Source of the DNA: Ophioderma brevispina
Lineage: Eukaryota; Echinodermata; Ophiuroidea; Amphilepidida; Ophiodermatidae
Reading direction: 5' to 3'
DNA: 64,000 nucleotides
NCBI GenBank assembly: GCA_023653785.1
Contig: JAMKCH010012660.1
Span: forward strand, 1-64,000
The notes under the pieces were generated by a model. It worked only from the letters and a program-made list of their open reading frames with translations. It was not told where the DNA came from and made no database searches. Positions 22,863 through 34,390 of this stretch are shown one piece after another. Made by a program: the position numbers and the translations under genes. Position 1 is the first letter of the stretch; every line of letters starts with the position of its first letter.

Positions 22863-23266
22863 CAGGTCAGGTGAGGTTCCTTTGAGGGCCTGCTACTGGT
22901 ATCCTGGTAACCAGGAATACCTGTCCCAGGGCGAGTTGTCGGCAGATAAAACTGTCGCCCCCATTGGGTTTCTAAGGAAATTGATGAGGAGGGGAGTTGG
23001 TTACCCTGGTTAAAATGAACAAGAAGATCTACCTACAGGGCATCAGCTCTGGAGAGCTATTGGCGGCCATCCAGCACATGCTGCCTTGCGTGGTGGCATG
23101 GTTGCCCAAAGGCTAAGCCCACCACAGAAAACTGGATTGGCGTCATGAAGTGCATCCGATCAATTATCTTTTGCTCCAATAAATCCTCACACAGCGGTAT
23201 TGCTGAGTGCGAGGTGTATCCGGCCACCCCCGTTAGCGGGAATAAAACCAGATTTAAAACTTTGGT
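22863..23266 (+). mobile_element. Retroelement fragment with GATTTAAAACTTTGGTTTA tail
   Basis: A moderately GC-rich block inside a PRA1 intron, ending in a tail shared with the LINE remnant at 9755-9775. The shared 3' end suggests a LINE of the same family or a SINE using its tail. The body has no clear tRNA-like head or reading frame. The start is approximate. A TTAA-flanked MITE begins at its last bases. Confidence 0.4.
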
Positions 23267-23817
23267 TTAAAGCGGCACTGGCACATTTTCACAAAATATG
23301 AAATTTCTTCAATTTGCCCTCAAATGATAGTCTGGGTCATTGGAATAATAGAGATTACATTTACCCATAAAAAAACATACGCAAAAAACAGTAGGGATGT
23401 TAATAAGAGGTGAAGAAAAACCGATCCAGGTAATTTGTAGGCTAAAGTTTAAGTTTTCCTTAACTTTAATCAACAAATGTGTATATTGCATGAATATCAT
23501 AGACTCGTATTCATTGATATTAAAACCACAATGGTCACAGACCGGTCAAACAGGGTGCATGCCATGGGAAACATGCATACGGCGTGCGTTTTCTTGTATT
23601 AAACGTCATTTCTGTCGTCTGCTGAATTAATGTCGCCGGTGACATTAATTATAAAATCGTTCTGTTTACCCATAAGGATGCTGATTTGGTCTTAACCATT
23701 TCAGGTCAGGGCTAATGTATATAAAAGCTTTTACAACCATGCAAAAATATCGATTTTGAAAAATCTTGAGGGCGCACTATTTTTCAAATGTGCCAGTGTC
23801 TCTTTAAAGCCACTATC
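23267..23817. mobile_element. TTAA-flanked MITE A (551 bp)
   Basis: TTAA at 23267-23270, then AGCGGCACTGGCACATTT. The right end is AAATGTGCCAGTGTCTCT, then TTAA at 23814-23817. TIRs pair over about 18-20 bases with a few mismatches. A diverged relative lies at about 45985-46385, sharing the CAATTTGC.CTCAAAT, GACCGGTCAAACAGGGT and TTCTGTTTACCCATAAGG blocks. No transposase was seen; the TTAA target fits piggyBac- or Kolobok-type mobilisation. Confidence 0.85.
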
Positions 23818-24114
23818 AGTCATTTTTTTCCAAATTCAAAATGCCTATTTTGTCTCTACATTGCTAGTGTTAGGTCATACCAACAACTTATATTACAGTT
23901 CTTTGTGAAAAACAGATATTAAAGCATTTTAAAGCAGTCTTGAAGAGCACTGCTTGACAAATACAATGTATTACGCTTAGCCACTTCCAGGGGTCTTTAA
24001 TACAACAATTTCCAATACAACAGTGCAAAAAAAGGACCTCAATGAAAAATAGGGGGTAAAAATAGCGGGTGCGCTTTGTTTACATTTTGCAAAAATCGCT
24101 AATAGTGGCTTTAA
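23814..24114. mobile_element. TTAA-flanked MITE B (301 bp), sharing TTAA with MITE A
   Basis: TTAA at 23814-23817 is also the right flank of MITE A. The left TIR AGCCACTATCAGTCATTTTT pairs with the right AAAAATCGCTAATAGTGGCT before TTAA at 24111-24114. The interior is AT-rich with no ORF. Confidence 0.85.
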
Positions 24115-24184
24115 CAACTAACTAAAATTGGAGATCACTGATGTAAAGGTTGTAAATATACGTTCTCTTCATCATTATCTGCAG

Positions 24185-24216
24185 GTGCTTCATTCTTCGT
24201 TATTCATGCTACATGA
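24185..24216 (+). CDS. PRA1-family terminal exon
   Basis: After a CTGCAG acceptor, the split codon and nine codons read G-ASFFVIHAT then TGA at 24214. Family proteins read GATLVVIGSHA... and usually continue for 10-20 residues with an acidic tail. The stop is therefore early and a small deletion is possible: the next frame continues open (LPFYDPWTYG... or HSTILGPMER...). The upstream intron (22578-24184) holds a retroelement tail and two MITEs. The 3' UTR end was not identified. Confidence 0.65.
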
Positions 24217-25559
24217 CTGCCATTCTACGATCCTTGGACCTATGGAGAGGCATGTAGAGGCTGTGTTAAGAAATGGAAGAAAGTGTTAAGAGTCACAAGA
24301 TTATAGTTTTTGAGCATGATGGAGATAAATATCAATTTCACTTGCAGAAAACCGACGAAATGAACAGTCAAATGTTTCTACTGGTAAAGTTTTTACTTTT
24401 TCTTGAACATAGGCAAGCAATATTGTTTTAGATAACAATATCACTAGGATTCTTGTTATACTACCAGGCTGTAACCTGGATTTTTTGAGGGGAGGGGAGA
24501 TGTCTTTGCAAAAGGGGACTTTTTCCTCCAATATTCACCCCGCACCAAAGGGGGGGGGGTTCGCTGAAGTGGACTTTTTACCCATTTCATTGACAAAAAT
24601 AGCATAAACTTCCGAAAAAATGGCCATTTTTGGCCATTTTGAGCCATTTAGGTTTTTTTTTGGGGGGGGCACATTGCCTCCACACTGGTTGTGGGCATGT
24701 TAGATACAAATATTACGACTATGAGTGTGATGGTAAAATATGATCACAAGGTGAAAGTGGATTGTTCCATGTCACGCGCCGCAGGCGAGGGAAATGGAAC
24801 AATCCATCTTTCACCGAGTGATCATATTTTTACCATCACACGAAAAAAAGTCAGTTATATTTGTTTGATATAACTCATACAAATAGATTCTGAGTCATTT
24901 AATAATTATATAGCATATCTAGCCTAGTCCTGGATCTACAGGGCCTAGGCCTATGAAAAGAAGACAAGTTCTATGATTTTTCAAAGAAAGCAAAAGCGTA
25001 CTTACCTTTGTAGACCATAAACGAGGGGATATTCCAGGCATTCAAGTAGAGGTCAAGTTCAAAGAATAAAAGTTCCAGAATCCAGTTTAAATCAAAATCC
25101 GATTATAAAATTTCAACAGAAACATGTTAAGTGTAACGCCAACATCAATCTTTTCTCCCAACATAATAAGTTCAAAAGCGCCTCAAATAAGTCAAAAGTT
25201 AAAAAAAAAAAAAATGGTATGAAGGTAAGCATAATACAGTTAATAATTATGGCCGGTTTGAACATCAAACTATGATGTTGTGCATATGCACAACCCAATT
25301 GTGAAAATTGGAACGTCGCGGCTGGCTCTGGGTGGATTTAACACCCAAATTTAAAATCTCTGCCAACGATGGGTGTGAATTGGTAAGGTCACGTATTGAT
25401 CTCATGGCGTGAAAGTGTCATAGATCTCCATCAGGTTGGACATCAGGTAGGCCTGCATGAAGTTCTGATTTTGCCGTAGACTCGTAGGCCTAGGCGTGTG
25501 GTGGCGGTGCTGGTCCTGGACTATTGGGTTAAGGTGTAGGGCTACTTACTGTGCTAGCC
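24217..25559. other. PRA1 downstream region; no second gene seen
   Basis: Probably begins with PRA1 3' UTR. G/C-run stretches lie at 24480-24670. A long hairpin at 24725-24841 is listed separately. The remainder to 25559 is unassigned. Confidence 0.4.
24725..24841. repeat. Long near-perfect hairpin
   Basis: A 117-base inverted repeat. The left arm runs from GTGTGATGGTAAAA through TATGATCAC, GGTGAAAG and GGATTGTTCCAT. The right arm is its reverse complement, ending TTTTTACCATCACAC. Arms of about 50 bases are over 90% complementary around a short GC-rich loop (CACGCGCCGCAGGCGAGGG). It could be a foldback MITE or a transcribed hairpin RNA. Confidence 0.9.
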
Positions 25560-26627
25560 GACGGCATTACTTTGCGGGTATAGCTCGGACATCTCACGCA
25601 TTTTACCATCACTCGTCTTACTATAAGCTTTATACTCTGCTCACCATGGTGCCCACTCACCGACATAATGTCACGATTCTCAAAGCCACTTCTGTCCAGT
25701 AGGGTGACACAGGTTCGCGCAAAACAATGGTTGGTGTAGATCTTAGAACATCCTGCGCTGGTAGAAATAACTTTCACTTTCTTGGCGAGGGTATTCTGTC
25801 CAACTGGCCCATTGCAATACCACAGCTCATCTTCTCATGTTGGTGCTTTTGTCCTTTTGGTGTTTGCCAAAAGTGGAAAACATGGATGCAACTTTGAGCT
25901 TGTATTTCAGGAAATGATTCAACTGGAATGCTTATCACATGAACGGCATACATCTACCTTCCCACTGCTCATATCGCGTCCTCGCGAATATTCTTGGTCA
26001 GTTGATTGCGGCGCTTTATGTAAGTTGATCCCTCGCCGTCCACTTCTACACTAAAATCTGCTGGCGTCATTGCAACGCAGATTCTGGCCCGCGATTGCAA
26101 TAAAACATCATAATGTTCAATGAACACTTTGATTCTGCAATTCCTCTAGGAGTATCATGTTCAGTACAGGAAGATCCTTGGATAGAGACAAATCTGCATG
26201 TGAGATGGCACTCTTGTGCTACACTACCAAGACCTTCCTTCTTCAACTTAACTAGAACTGCCGTTGAACGACTTTTACCAACTTGCTTGAAGTCTGTGTC
26301 TTGTGACCAAAATCCCAACCAGGGAGTAGCTTGAAGTGCTTTGCAGTGAATCTTATATACCTGCATTGATTTCTTGAATACAATGTTCCGTCCATTTTAC
26401 GAAGCCCCGCATAGAATTTGCTCAAGTACGCATTCAGATCACCGCAACCGATATAGCCTCTACATTATCCAGGCTGCCTCCCCGTGGTACAGCATAGTCT
26501 GACAGAATCTTGACAGCGTATTTAATTTGACGCTTTGTATTGTGAATCGGGCTCGTCAATTAAATCACAAAATCTGATCCTTTTGATAGCGCAAAAGCGA
26601 GGAGTCAGCATGTTCAGTGGACGCCAT
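25560..26627 (-). pseudogene. Crypton-type tyrosine recombinase (KIAA1958/DUF3504-like), decayed
   Basis: Reads on the - strand from ATG at 26627 (MASTEHADSSLLRYQKDQI). Blocks follow in shifting frames: KYAVKILSDYAVPRGGSLD, LSKFYAGLRKMDGTLYSRNQ, LVKLKKEGLGSV, TPRG.., WYCNGPVGQNTLAKKVK, and the catalytic core KIYTNHCFARTCVTLLDRSG then DIMSVSGHHGEQSIK. These match Crypton-derived recombinases such as KIAA1958, QRICH1 and ZMYM C-terminal domains. The H of TNH, the R-type position (CFAR) and the GHH box are visible. The nucleophile region reads SIKLIVRR, while a one-base shift gives LYSKTSDGK with a tyrosine. At least four frameshifts or stops make it a pseudogene unless they are sequence errors. 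Confidence 0.8.
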
Positions 26628-28454
26628 GTTATCGTCTGAAAGGAAAACTTTTATCATCGTAGTCACTGCTTCCGGATTGGCACAGTTCCATACATTGCTA
26701 TAGGTGTACAGCGTAGCGAACGGGAGTGAAAAGACGAAATACGGCTAACAAACTCTTCACCAGACTTTCGTTTTGCGCTCATAATGTACTACGCATGGCA
26801 TGGTAACGTAAATCGTGCGGGTGGACATAGGAGGGCATATGATAGAAAACTATCAACGCGTTAATGTATTTGTAGACCTGAGATGATCGAGAACACTATG
26901 AATGTCAGTTCAAATGCAATTTAAACCAAGTAATGACTTAGAATTAGTTATGAGTTATATAATAAAAGCTATCACATGAGTGTAATGCTATACAATATTA
27001 TTGTGGCGACTTCAAAAAATGGTGCCCTTTTACACTGCACAAACTCAAGGTGTCTCTATACTGTGGAAAATTGTCTTGTAATCACATGCAAGGACACAAA
27101 CCCTTGAAAGTTACTTGAAGCATGGATTTCAAGTGGTGTCATTATAGTGTTCCCTTTAGTGCTGGAGAACAATAACAAGAGTCCTAAGTCCTGCTTGGGA
27201 GTGATTTATTGTCAGCCAAGAGTATTTTTCATTGAGCATGGGGAGTACAAGGAGGATGAATTTTCCAAAAGTAGGATACTGAGTTTACAGTTGTTACCAA
27301 ATATATCAAAAACTTTTAATTGTCACATTGTGTTGACTTAGGACCCGGGGGGGGCCAATGCTTAACAGGTCATGACCTCAAGTATACTTTGACCTGTGAA
27401 CTACAGGAAACAATATTTTTACTAAAAGCCAACAAGCACTAGCAGCATATTTGCTTCCCAATTGCCTTGCCTATATGTAGTAATTAAAAATCAGACCCTT
27501 CCAAAGGATGCTTGTTCCAATCGTCTGTGGGACACCCAAATTAACCTGGACGGGGCCCCCAGTGTAACTTTTGATATCAGATGGAAAGGCGCATTTTTAG
27601 GTAAACAGTAGGACATTTGCAATATGCAAATTATTGCGCCTACCATCAAACTGCAAGTTTTTTCTCACTCTACTTGGCAGCGAGCGTATGCAAGTGCAGT
27701 TCTCTCATATCAAGAGGAAAAACATGATACTATACATAAATCAGAACAAGCAAACTGGTAAAAGTGTTACCTTAAACTTTACATTCCCTTTCCTTAGTCC
27801 TGCACCCACAAATGACATTGTCTCTTGCATGATCCATTTGAAAGAACCTTCGGGACAATAAACTTCACTATACCTTGACAAGTCACTGCGTCTGAGCTGG
27901 TCCTACACTGACAACATGGCCACTTCTTCATGTCTTAAAACCATCTTAAACCACTCTCAACTGCTTGCTCAAGAGAGCTATTCATATGCTGTCATGGTTT
28001 CCTGTATTAGTGGTATCAGGTGATGGGTAACACAAGTGTGAGGAATTGTTGCTATTGATATCGTGCGTTACTGTTAGATGGCCGTTTCACAGTCAATTGC
28101 AAACGTTGTTGAATTTTCACTTAAACCTATAGGATTTTTTCACAGGAAAGTGATACAGAGCCACTTTTTGTGTTTTTACTTAGATCTCTACAAGACCTAC
28201 CTCCCATACCTTTACCAACTTATTGGTGCTTGTATTTCCCGGAGACGGCCACCCCAAAATGGTCAAATTTGACTTATATGGCGTCAAACAAAAATACATG
28301 CCCTTTTGTTTTCAGTTGCCATACTAGCTATGTAGAACCTGTCAATTTTTTTTTGAGTTCTTTAGGCAACTAGTGACCTTTATTACCATGTTAAAATAAG
28401 GTGTAGCAGGGTCCTCAAAAAACTTTGATGGAGCAAAATCAAAATGAGTGTTTG
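26628..28454. other. No gene recognised
   Basis: Region 5' of the Crypton ORF, then AT-leaning DNA with ORFs of at most 75 codons lacking splice context or known motifs. A short G-run lies near 27346. No terminal repeats for the Crypton were found, as expected for that class. Confidence 0.4.
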
Positions 28455-29210
28455 GACGGACATTTTTCCGTTCACCATTGAATACCATGTATTCAATACA
28501 CAGACACTTATGTGGGGATATCTGTGGCATTTTATTGTATCATTTCAAAGGACTTTTCCCTCATGAAATGCCCACACAAAATTAATGACTGGTCCTTGAA
28601 TTAATTTCAGATATGGTTATTCGGAAATTCTGGTCGAATTTTCCGTTCACACTTTTGTCACGTCCAACACTTTTTTGCAGAAGCCATGTTATCTTTATGA
28701 AGTAAGTTCTATGTTTGGTTACTTGTCTCTGAGAGCACTTTCACTGACTAGTAATTGTACTAAAGTTGTGACCACCACTGTAGATGGCTCGGCTCTGTCA
28801 AATTAAATTTTCCAGTTCACACCAGTCACGTCCAACACAGTGTCACGTCACACACTCAAGTTGAGATCTCAAAAAGAGGACTATGCCAACTTAAATTTAG
28901 TATGTTTTAGTGTGCCATGGGTTTGTGAACTACCAAACCTTACTTGAGGTGTGCTCAGGTTAGTAAATTTTCAAAAATTGCCCAGTTCACATTTTCAATT
29001 GTCAGTCCAAACGCAAGTCAATCAAGCAACCAGCAAATCTAACAGCTTTGCAATATTGGACGGGCATGAGGAGAAAGAAAGCATTCACTAGGGGAAGTTA
29101 GAGTGTTTCATCTTTATAGATGTTAAAATCAGTTTTTGATTTTAATAAATGTCAATAAGATAAGATTAAGTCAAAATTCCGTTCACATGTCACGTCCAAC
29201 ACATTTTGGA
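28455..29210 (+). repeat. Periodic TTCCGTTCAC..GTCACGTCCAACAC motif, ~170-196 bp spacing
   Basis: A motif TTCC(G/A)GTTCAC, usually followed 5-12 bases later by GTCACGTCCAACAC, recurs at about 28466, 28641, 28811, 28981 and 29177. Sequence between motifs is poorly conserved. It may be a decayed ~170-bp tandem array whose core is preserved, or a regularly spaced binding site. Confidence 0.6.
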
Positions 29211-29910
29211 CATAAAGTAATTATCTGCAAATTCATTGAGTGAGATTTGCTTGCATTCAGTACAAATGTTCTCAAGCCTACAAATAATCAATTCATGAAA
29301 AATCACTCTGCACTCTGTTCCTTTTTGTTTTTTAAATAAAACTTTTTCTAGGTCAAGACCTGTTTTTTGGATAAAATAGAAGCAAAAAATGTCAAGAAAT
29401 GTCAAATTCAAGCGTCAATGTTCATATTTAAAATGGTATTGCCTGAAGGTGCATACTTAACATTTAGTTTTTATTATTTAATAAGAATTAAAAATATTAA
29501 AAAATTAATTTTAATTCTTAAGGAACTATTTGCATTTTTTACAAAAAAAAGGCTTAATTTTCAACTATCTGATTAAAAACTAGTCAAAAGGAGAAAAGAT
29601 CAGGTGTGCTTTCTTTTTTTCCTTAAAATTATAGTTACACACATTAAAAACAAATAACCAAAGCTGACAATGAGTTTGAAAAAACATGGGACCCCCAGGT
29701 TGACAAAAGTGGCCGATTAATGTGAAACGGGCCAGATGAAACATGACCTGATATAAAGTGATTTGAGTGAAGTCCATTGATGTCACATACAAAAAATACC
29801 TAAACCAGTTAAAATGGTAATTTAAAAAATTAATAAAAAAAATGACAGTCCTGTATTTGAGTATTTTTGGAACTATAGCATTTGTCAGTAATTCTAAACA
29901 AAATTCGAGG
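29211..29910. other. No gene recognised
   Basis: AT-rich DNA with A/T homopolymers, no repeat partner in the window and no exon-like ORF. Confidence 0.4.
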
Positions 29911-30110
29911 GCTACTCGCGAGTAACCCCAGAAGAGTGTTGACGAACGCTTGACAGCAGAAATCCAATGCGCAATTCAGTAGATGCATGCGCGGCCATTT
30001 GTTTCAAATTCTGGCTACTCGCGCATAAACCCGGAAGAGTGTGAAGAACGCTTGCAGCAGAAATCCATTGCGAAAAATCAGTAACGCATGCGCGTGCATT
30101 TGTTCAGAAA
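29911..30110 (+). repeat. 103-bp tandem duplication, CpG-rich
   Basis: Two copies starting GCTACTCGCG at 29911 and 30014, sharing GAAGAGTGT, GAACGCTTG, CAGCAGAAATCCA and GCATGCGCG blocks. The GCATGCGC cores resemble NRF-1 type sites. No exon was seen beside it. Confidence 0.75.
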
Positions 30111-31694
30111 TGTGGACAGGGGACTATATAGCAAGTACTCTTAAATTATACTTGTTTCTAACCAAATAGGCAAGACTCTTTACTCTGTGAATTAGGGTAC
30201 ATGTAAGGGCATCTGAAAGCAACAGTATAGCAGCAGACGCAGTGCTGGAGGTATGCGCGACTCAAGCTTTTGTGAAGAGACATGTGTAAAACGGAATTAC
30301 TTTCATGTGCAGATAAACAAAACTGAATAATTCTTGCCTATTTGGTGATGAACAAAGTATAGCTCCTGTATAGCGGGATGTGGTAGTGGTATTTAATTGT
30401 TTATGAAAGACAACAGGAAACATGTTTGGAAAAAATCGGCTTGTTTGCAATCTGATGCACTCAAACTACAATCCTCACCAAAAGTCTTGGAACACCTAAG
30501 TGTATTTGAGTGTAAAAACTTTTCCCCCTCTACCCCTGACAATGTTGTTCAGACGTCAGTGTTTCAGCTTGTTTAGGATGTGTTCCAACATTGTCCGATG
30601 GGGAAAGGGAAGGGAACTAACGCTCCATGTCCCTGTTTTCTTCATTCATCTTGCTGCACAACTTTTCAACTATAGAGAAGTCTGACACTTGATTGACTCA
30701 AGAAAGCATGAAGCGTTCCAAGTACTTTCGGTGAGGATCGTGTGTTAAGATTTGCAAGTATAAAAAGATGCGTTTTACAAATTCATAACAACTTGGACAT
30801 AAACATGAATTTTTCACATAAAAATTCTGAAGTAGAAAAAGATGTTTTTTACAGTTCACAAAATATTGGACATAGACATGACTGCTTCTTTTAAAGAAAG
30901 GTACAAAAATGTAACCTTTTTTTGAGACACCTTCTAATATGGAATATTGTATTCTGTCAAAACTTGGAAATTGACTCTCAAAAGCACAAAAATGTTGTAC
31001 ATTACAGGGTCTACTGTTTATGCTGTAATTTTCCAAGGGTTTTATTTTTAACAATACTCAAGATGTACTATAATCTGTGAAATAAATAACTTCAAAATTT
31101 TTCAAAACTTGAATATCACACATAATTCTGTATGTGAAAATACCAGCATATACAGTAGTTCATTTTAGAGCTCAGGTTACATTTTGACTTTGCTAATTTA
31201 ATGGATTTGATGAAAACAAGTTTATTCATATTAGCTGCCATTTTATTGTCATTTAGCACAGTTTACTTTATGTTGGTAAATTTGGTCAATCTCAAAACTG
31301 CGATGTATGTTTTTAAAAAGTTGACAATTTACATGTTTTTTGTTTTATTTTTTTTAATACATGCAGCTGCTGTGATCTCAGAATAGCATAACAAAATCTA
31401 AACTACCAATAAACATGTACAGGCAAAGCCTGATATAGTGTTTCATATTTTTTCAGTGCTGCAGAGTTCTTTTTCCAAAAGTTTTAATTGAGTTTGTTAT
31501 TTGGATGTATAAGAATTCATGTGTAGTACACAAGCCCCATAGAATATTTTGTGTAAACCAAACAGGAAGGGATATGGTAACCACATGTGTTTTTCTTGAT
31601 TTCTCTTTTAAAATATGAATTCGAACTAACAGCCTGTTCGTAAGAACTTGGACTGTAAAGTCATGTCATTCTTTTTAGACGAACTTGTTTAAAT
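30111..31694. other. No gene recognised
   Basis: AT-rich DNA. The 118-codon antisense ORF at 30698-31054 has no recognisable motif, no splice sites that stand out, and composition like its surroundings, so it is left unannotated. Confidence 0.35.
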
Positions 31695-31695
31695 A

Positions 31696-31880
31696 AACTT
31701 GTTTTAAAGTAGGGTTAGTTGTAGTTGGTCCTCCAAGTCAACACTAAGGAGGAATGTGATTCTGTTTTCCAGTGGATGAACTCCCGTGAAAAATGAACTT
31801 GCTTTAAAGTGGGGTTAGTTGTAGTTGATCCTTCAAGTCAATACATATAGGAATGTGATTTTGTTTTCCACTGGTTTGTT
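31696..31880 (+). repeat. ~100-bp imperfect tandem duplication
   Basis: Two copies beginning AACTTG(T/C)TTTAAAGT at 31696 and 31795, sharing GGGGTTAGTTGTAGTTG and GGAATGTGATT(C/T)TGTTTTCC blocks. No coding signal. Confidence 0.75.
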
Positions 31881-33240
31881 GAATTATAATGGCCAGTATC
31901 TCAAAATGGAACCGTCATATGCCAACATCACAGCCCAGTTTGTGGTGGATGGTCAAGTTTGATGGAGTGAACCAAATTGTGAATATCAAAATGGGACCAA
32001 GCTTAGGTATTTATTTATTTTTAAGGAAACTAATCCAAAGGTGACTCAATCCAAATATATCGTCGCCCACAACACATACCGTCTTATTTTACTAAACATG
32101 TTTTCTGAGAAAATCGTGATCAAAATCTACCACAACGTTTCATGTCTATATTATATTATCTTATTAGCTGACCAAGTTATAAAATCTATTACTTAGAAAT
32201 AAAAAATAATACATATTGCAAAATATGACACATATTACGCAGTTATTTTTCAATGCGCATAAAATAGATTACTATGTGAAAAAAATTGTTTATGAAAGAA
32301 AGATAGAAATACGTCAAATAGATCTGTATGCGAAACAGTTTATTTTGGGATCGTCAAAATAGAACGCTATATCAAACATGTAAATGAATGGCGATTTTAA
32401 AATATGATAGTACGTGAAATATGGATATGATTTTGAGGAAAAGACAAATCTATAATTATTAGACAACGTCACACTTTGAAACTTGTGGATCACTAGAACT
32501 CAATGAACTAAGTAATTAGGCGAAATTTCGAAAAAAAACCTCAAAAATGTGAAGTACGACAGTATGTGATGCGGGCGATGATATACCAAACTCTTCACTT
32601 TCAGACATGAAAGACAATTGTTTATTTTAATTATGTATTTTCACAACAGAAAAAAATGACTTTGCTATTTCTTGTAGTATTTCCTTCAATGCTGATAGCA
32701 TCCTTAATTTTTTTTTTTTAATTTATAGTATGTTTTATTTTTCTGGAACTCGGTAGTTATTAACAGATTGCAGTTTTGAAGGGGCTGGGAACCTTTGGAT
32801 GTGTTTCTGTAATATTCTGTATCTTGCATGTACATTTAGTTTTTAATGTAACCAAACTGGTTAAGATTTAAATAATACTCTGCAGCCTGAATTTGGCAAA
32901 TGATGTACCTCCAAATGAATATAAAAGGTGCACTTTGCTAGATTAGGGCTGCTTGTATGATTGTCAAATACACTATTTTTATACTTCTTAGCTTCTAGCA
33001 GTAATATTTAATAATATATTAAACACATGTTGGCTATATGGTGTCCTGGAGTTACACTTGGCATGTCATGCATTGCTTTGCCTTTTTGTTATGAATAACA
33101 ATGGAATATTCTTGAGCAGAGGAATGGAAAAAAAATCTATATGAAATTAACATCGATAAAGGCATCTTCAGCAGATGTCAAAGACTTCCAAGGAAGAAAA
33201 CTTGTTAAAACTTAAGATGAACAACACATGCATCAAAATC
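31881..33240. other. No gene recognised
   Basis: Very AT-rich; resembles intron or 3' UTR sequence, with no ORF over 60 codons, no MITE ends and no tandem repeat. Confidence 0.4.
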
Positions 33241-33242
33241 AC

Positions 33243-33385
33243 CTGCCATTGTATCGAAATAGCCTGTCAGTGTTTCAAAGTAGCCCGCCAGTGTTTCTTT
33301 AATAGCCTGCCAGTGTTTCTGAATAGCCTGCCAATGTACCAAGATAGCCTGCCAATGTAGTACCAAGATAGCCTGCCAATGGAGA
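33243..33385 (+). repeat. Minisatellite, ~20-24-bp unit
   Basis: About seven units around AGCCTGCCA(G/A)TGT with variable 8-12-base linkers. ORFs on both strands through it (a repeated HWQAI on the - strand) are by-products of the repeat. Confidence 0.85.
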
Positions 33386-33389
33386 CCAT

Positions 33390-34390
33390 TCCTAAAAGTA
33401 CCAAATGCCATTGGGAGTGTTGCATTGGTGATTATTATCACTCAAAGGAATTTTACATTTTTGTTTGTAGTCAGATGTTGTTGTGCAAGTAAAAAAACGT
33501 ATCTGCATTAGCTATTTTATTTCTTGTATATAGATACGATGTATAATATATCTGCAACTGTTGTCAAATTTTGTTAGTTTTGAGATGTTTCCTTGAGTGA
33601 TCCTAAACCTTATGAAAGAAAAGGGTGGTTGTATGCAACCTCCCTTAAGGGTTTTCACATCGCAAAAAGTGCTCAAGTCAGCTACCAAAGGCTCCTGGTG
33701 ATAGTTGGACCATTCTTAGCACTCATTATCATACAAATTAGGACAATTCCCCCTTTTCTGGGAGTAGGATAGTCTAAGTTGGAGGGGTTAGTGAAACTGA
33801 AGATTTATTTTTCACTCATGTGGGAAAAACAGTGGATATATGCTTGAAACTCCTATATGTCAGATTAGCTGTTTCCTCTCATATTCACCAGATATTCTGG
33901 CAAAATCCTGTGTTTATACAGTACACGTTTTGGTTTAAAATGAAAAATTGGCCTAATCTGGTGAATTAAAGATATCTGGAGCCACTGATATAACACTTGG
34001 CGTGCTAAGCACTTAACCACATGAGAACTGTGTGTTGATTGGCTAAAATGAATGCAAACTCATTTATTGAGCCAATCAGAATTAAGAAATTACTGAAAAA
34101 GATTTTTTTCTAAAGAAAATTTTAGAAGAGCTATGTACATGTATTTGTAAGAAAGATGAGTTCCCATGTGGTTAACTGAAGTGACAAAACACAGCTATTG
34201 CCATTAACACAACCACCTTGCACTGACGCAACAATATAAGGTACCAGAAAGACCGACGTGTGTAAAACTTTGTAATTCGTGTAAATGTTCAAATCTTGTT
34301 CATAATAGGAAATTGTGGAAATCCTGTCTATTTGAACTAGAACTTGACATTTACAGGAATGATAAAACTGTTAATGCACATTTACTTTTG
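33390..34390. other. No gene; contains one small TTAA MITE
   Basis: Unassigned AT-rich DNA apart from the 34013-34175 MITE. TTCACCAGAT near 33884 and ATCTGGTGAAT near 33957 are complementary and may be remains of another short inverted-repeat element. Confidence 0.4.
34013..34175. mobile_element. TTAA-flanked MITE (163 bp)
   Basis: TTAA at 34013-34016, left end CCACATGAGAACT. The right end AGTTCCCATGTGG precedes TTAA at 34172-34175. A second internal inverted pair (GATTGGCT and AGCCAATC) gives a nested hairpin. Confidence 0.8.

Noticed and set aside
30698..31054. 118-codon antisense ORF
   Set aside because: AT-rich, no domain or signal recognised, no splice support.
33243..33385. CRISPR-like spaced repeats
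   Set aside because: Units are short, imperfect and lack conserved repeats with unique spacers; this is a eukaryotic minisatellite.
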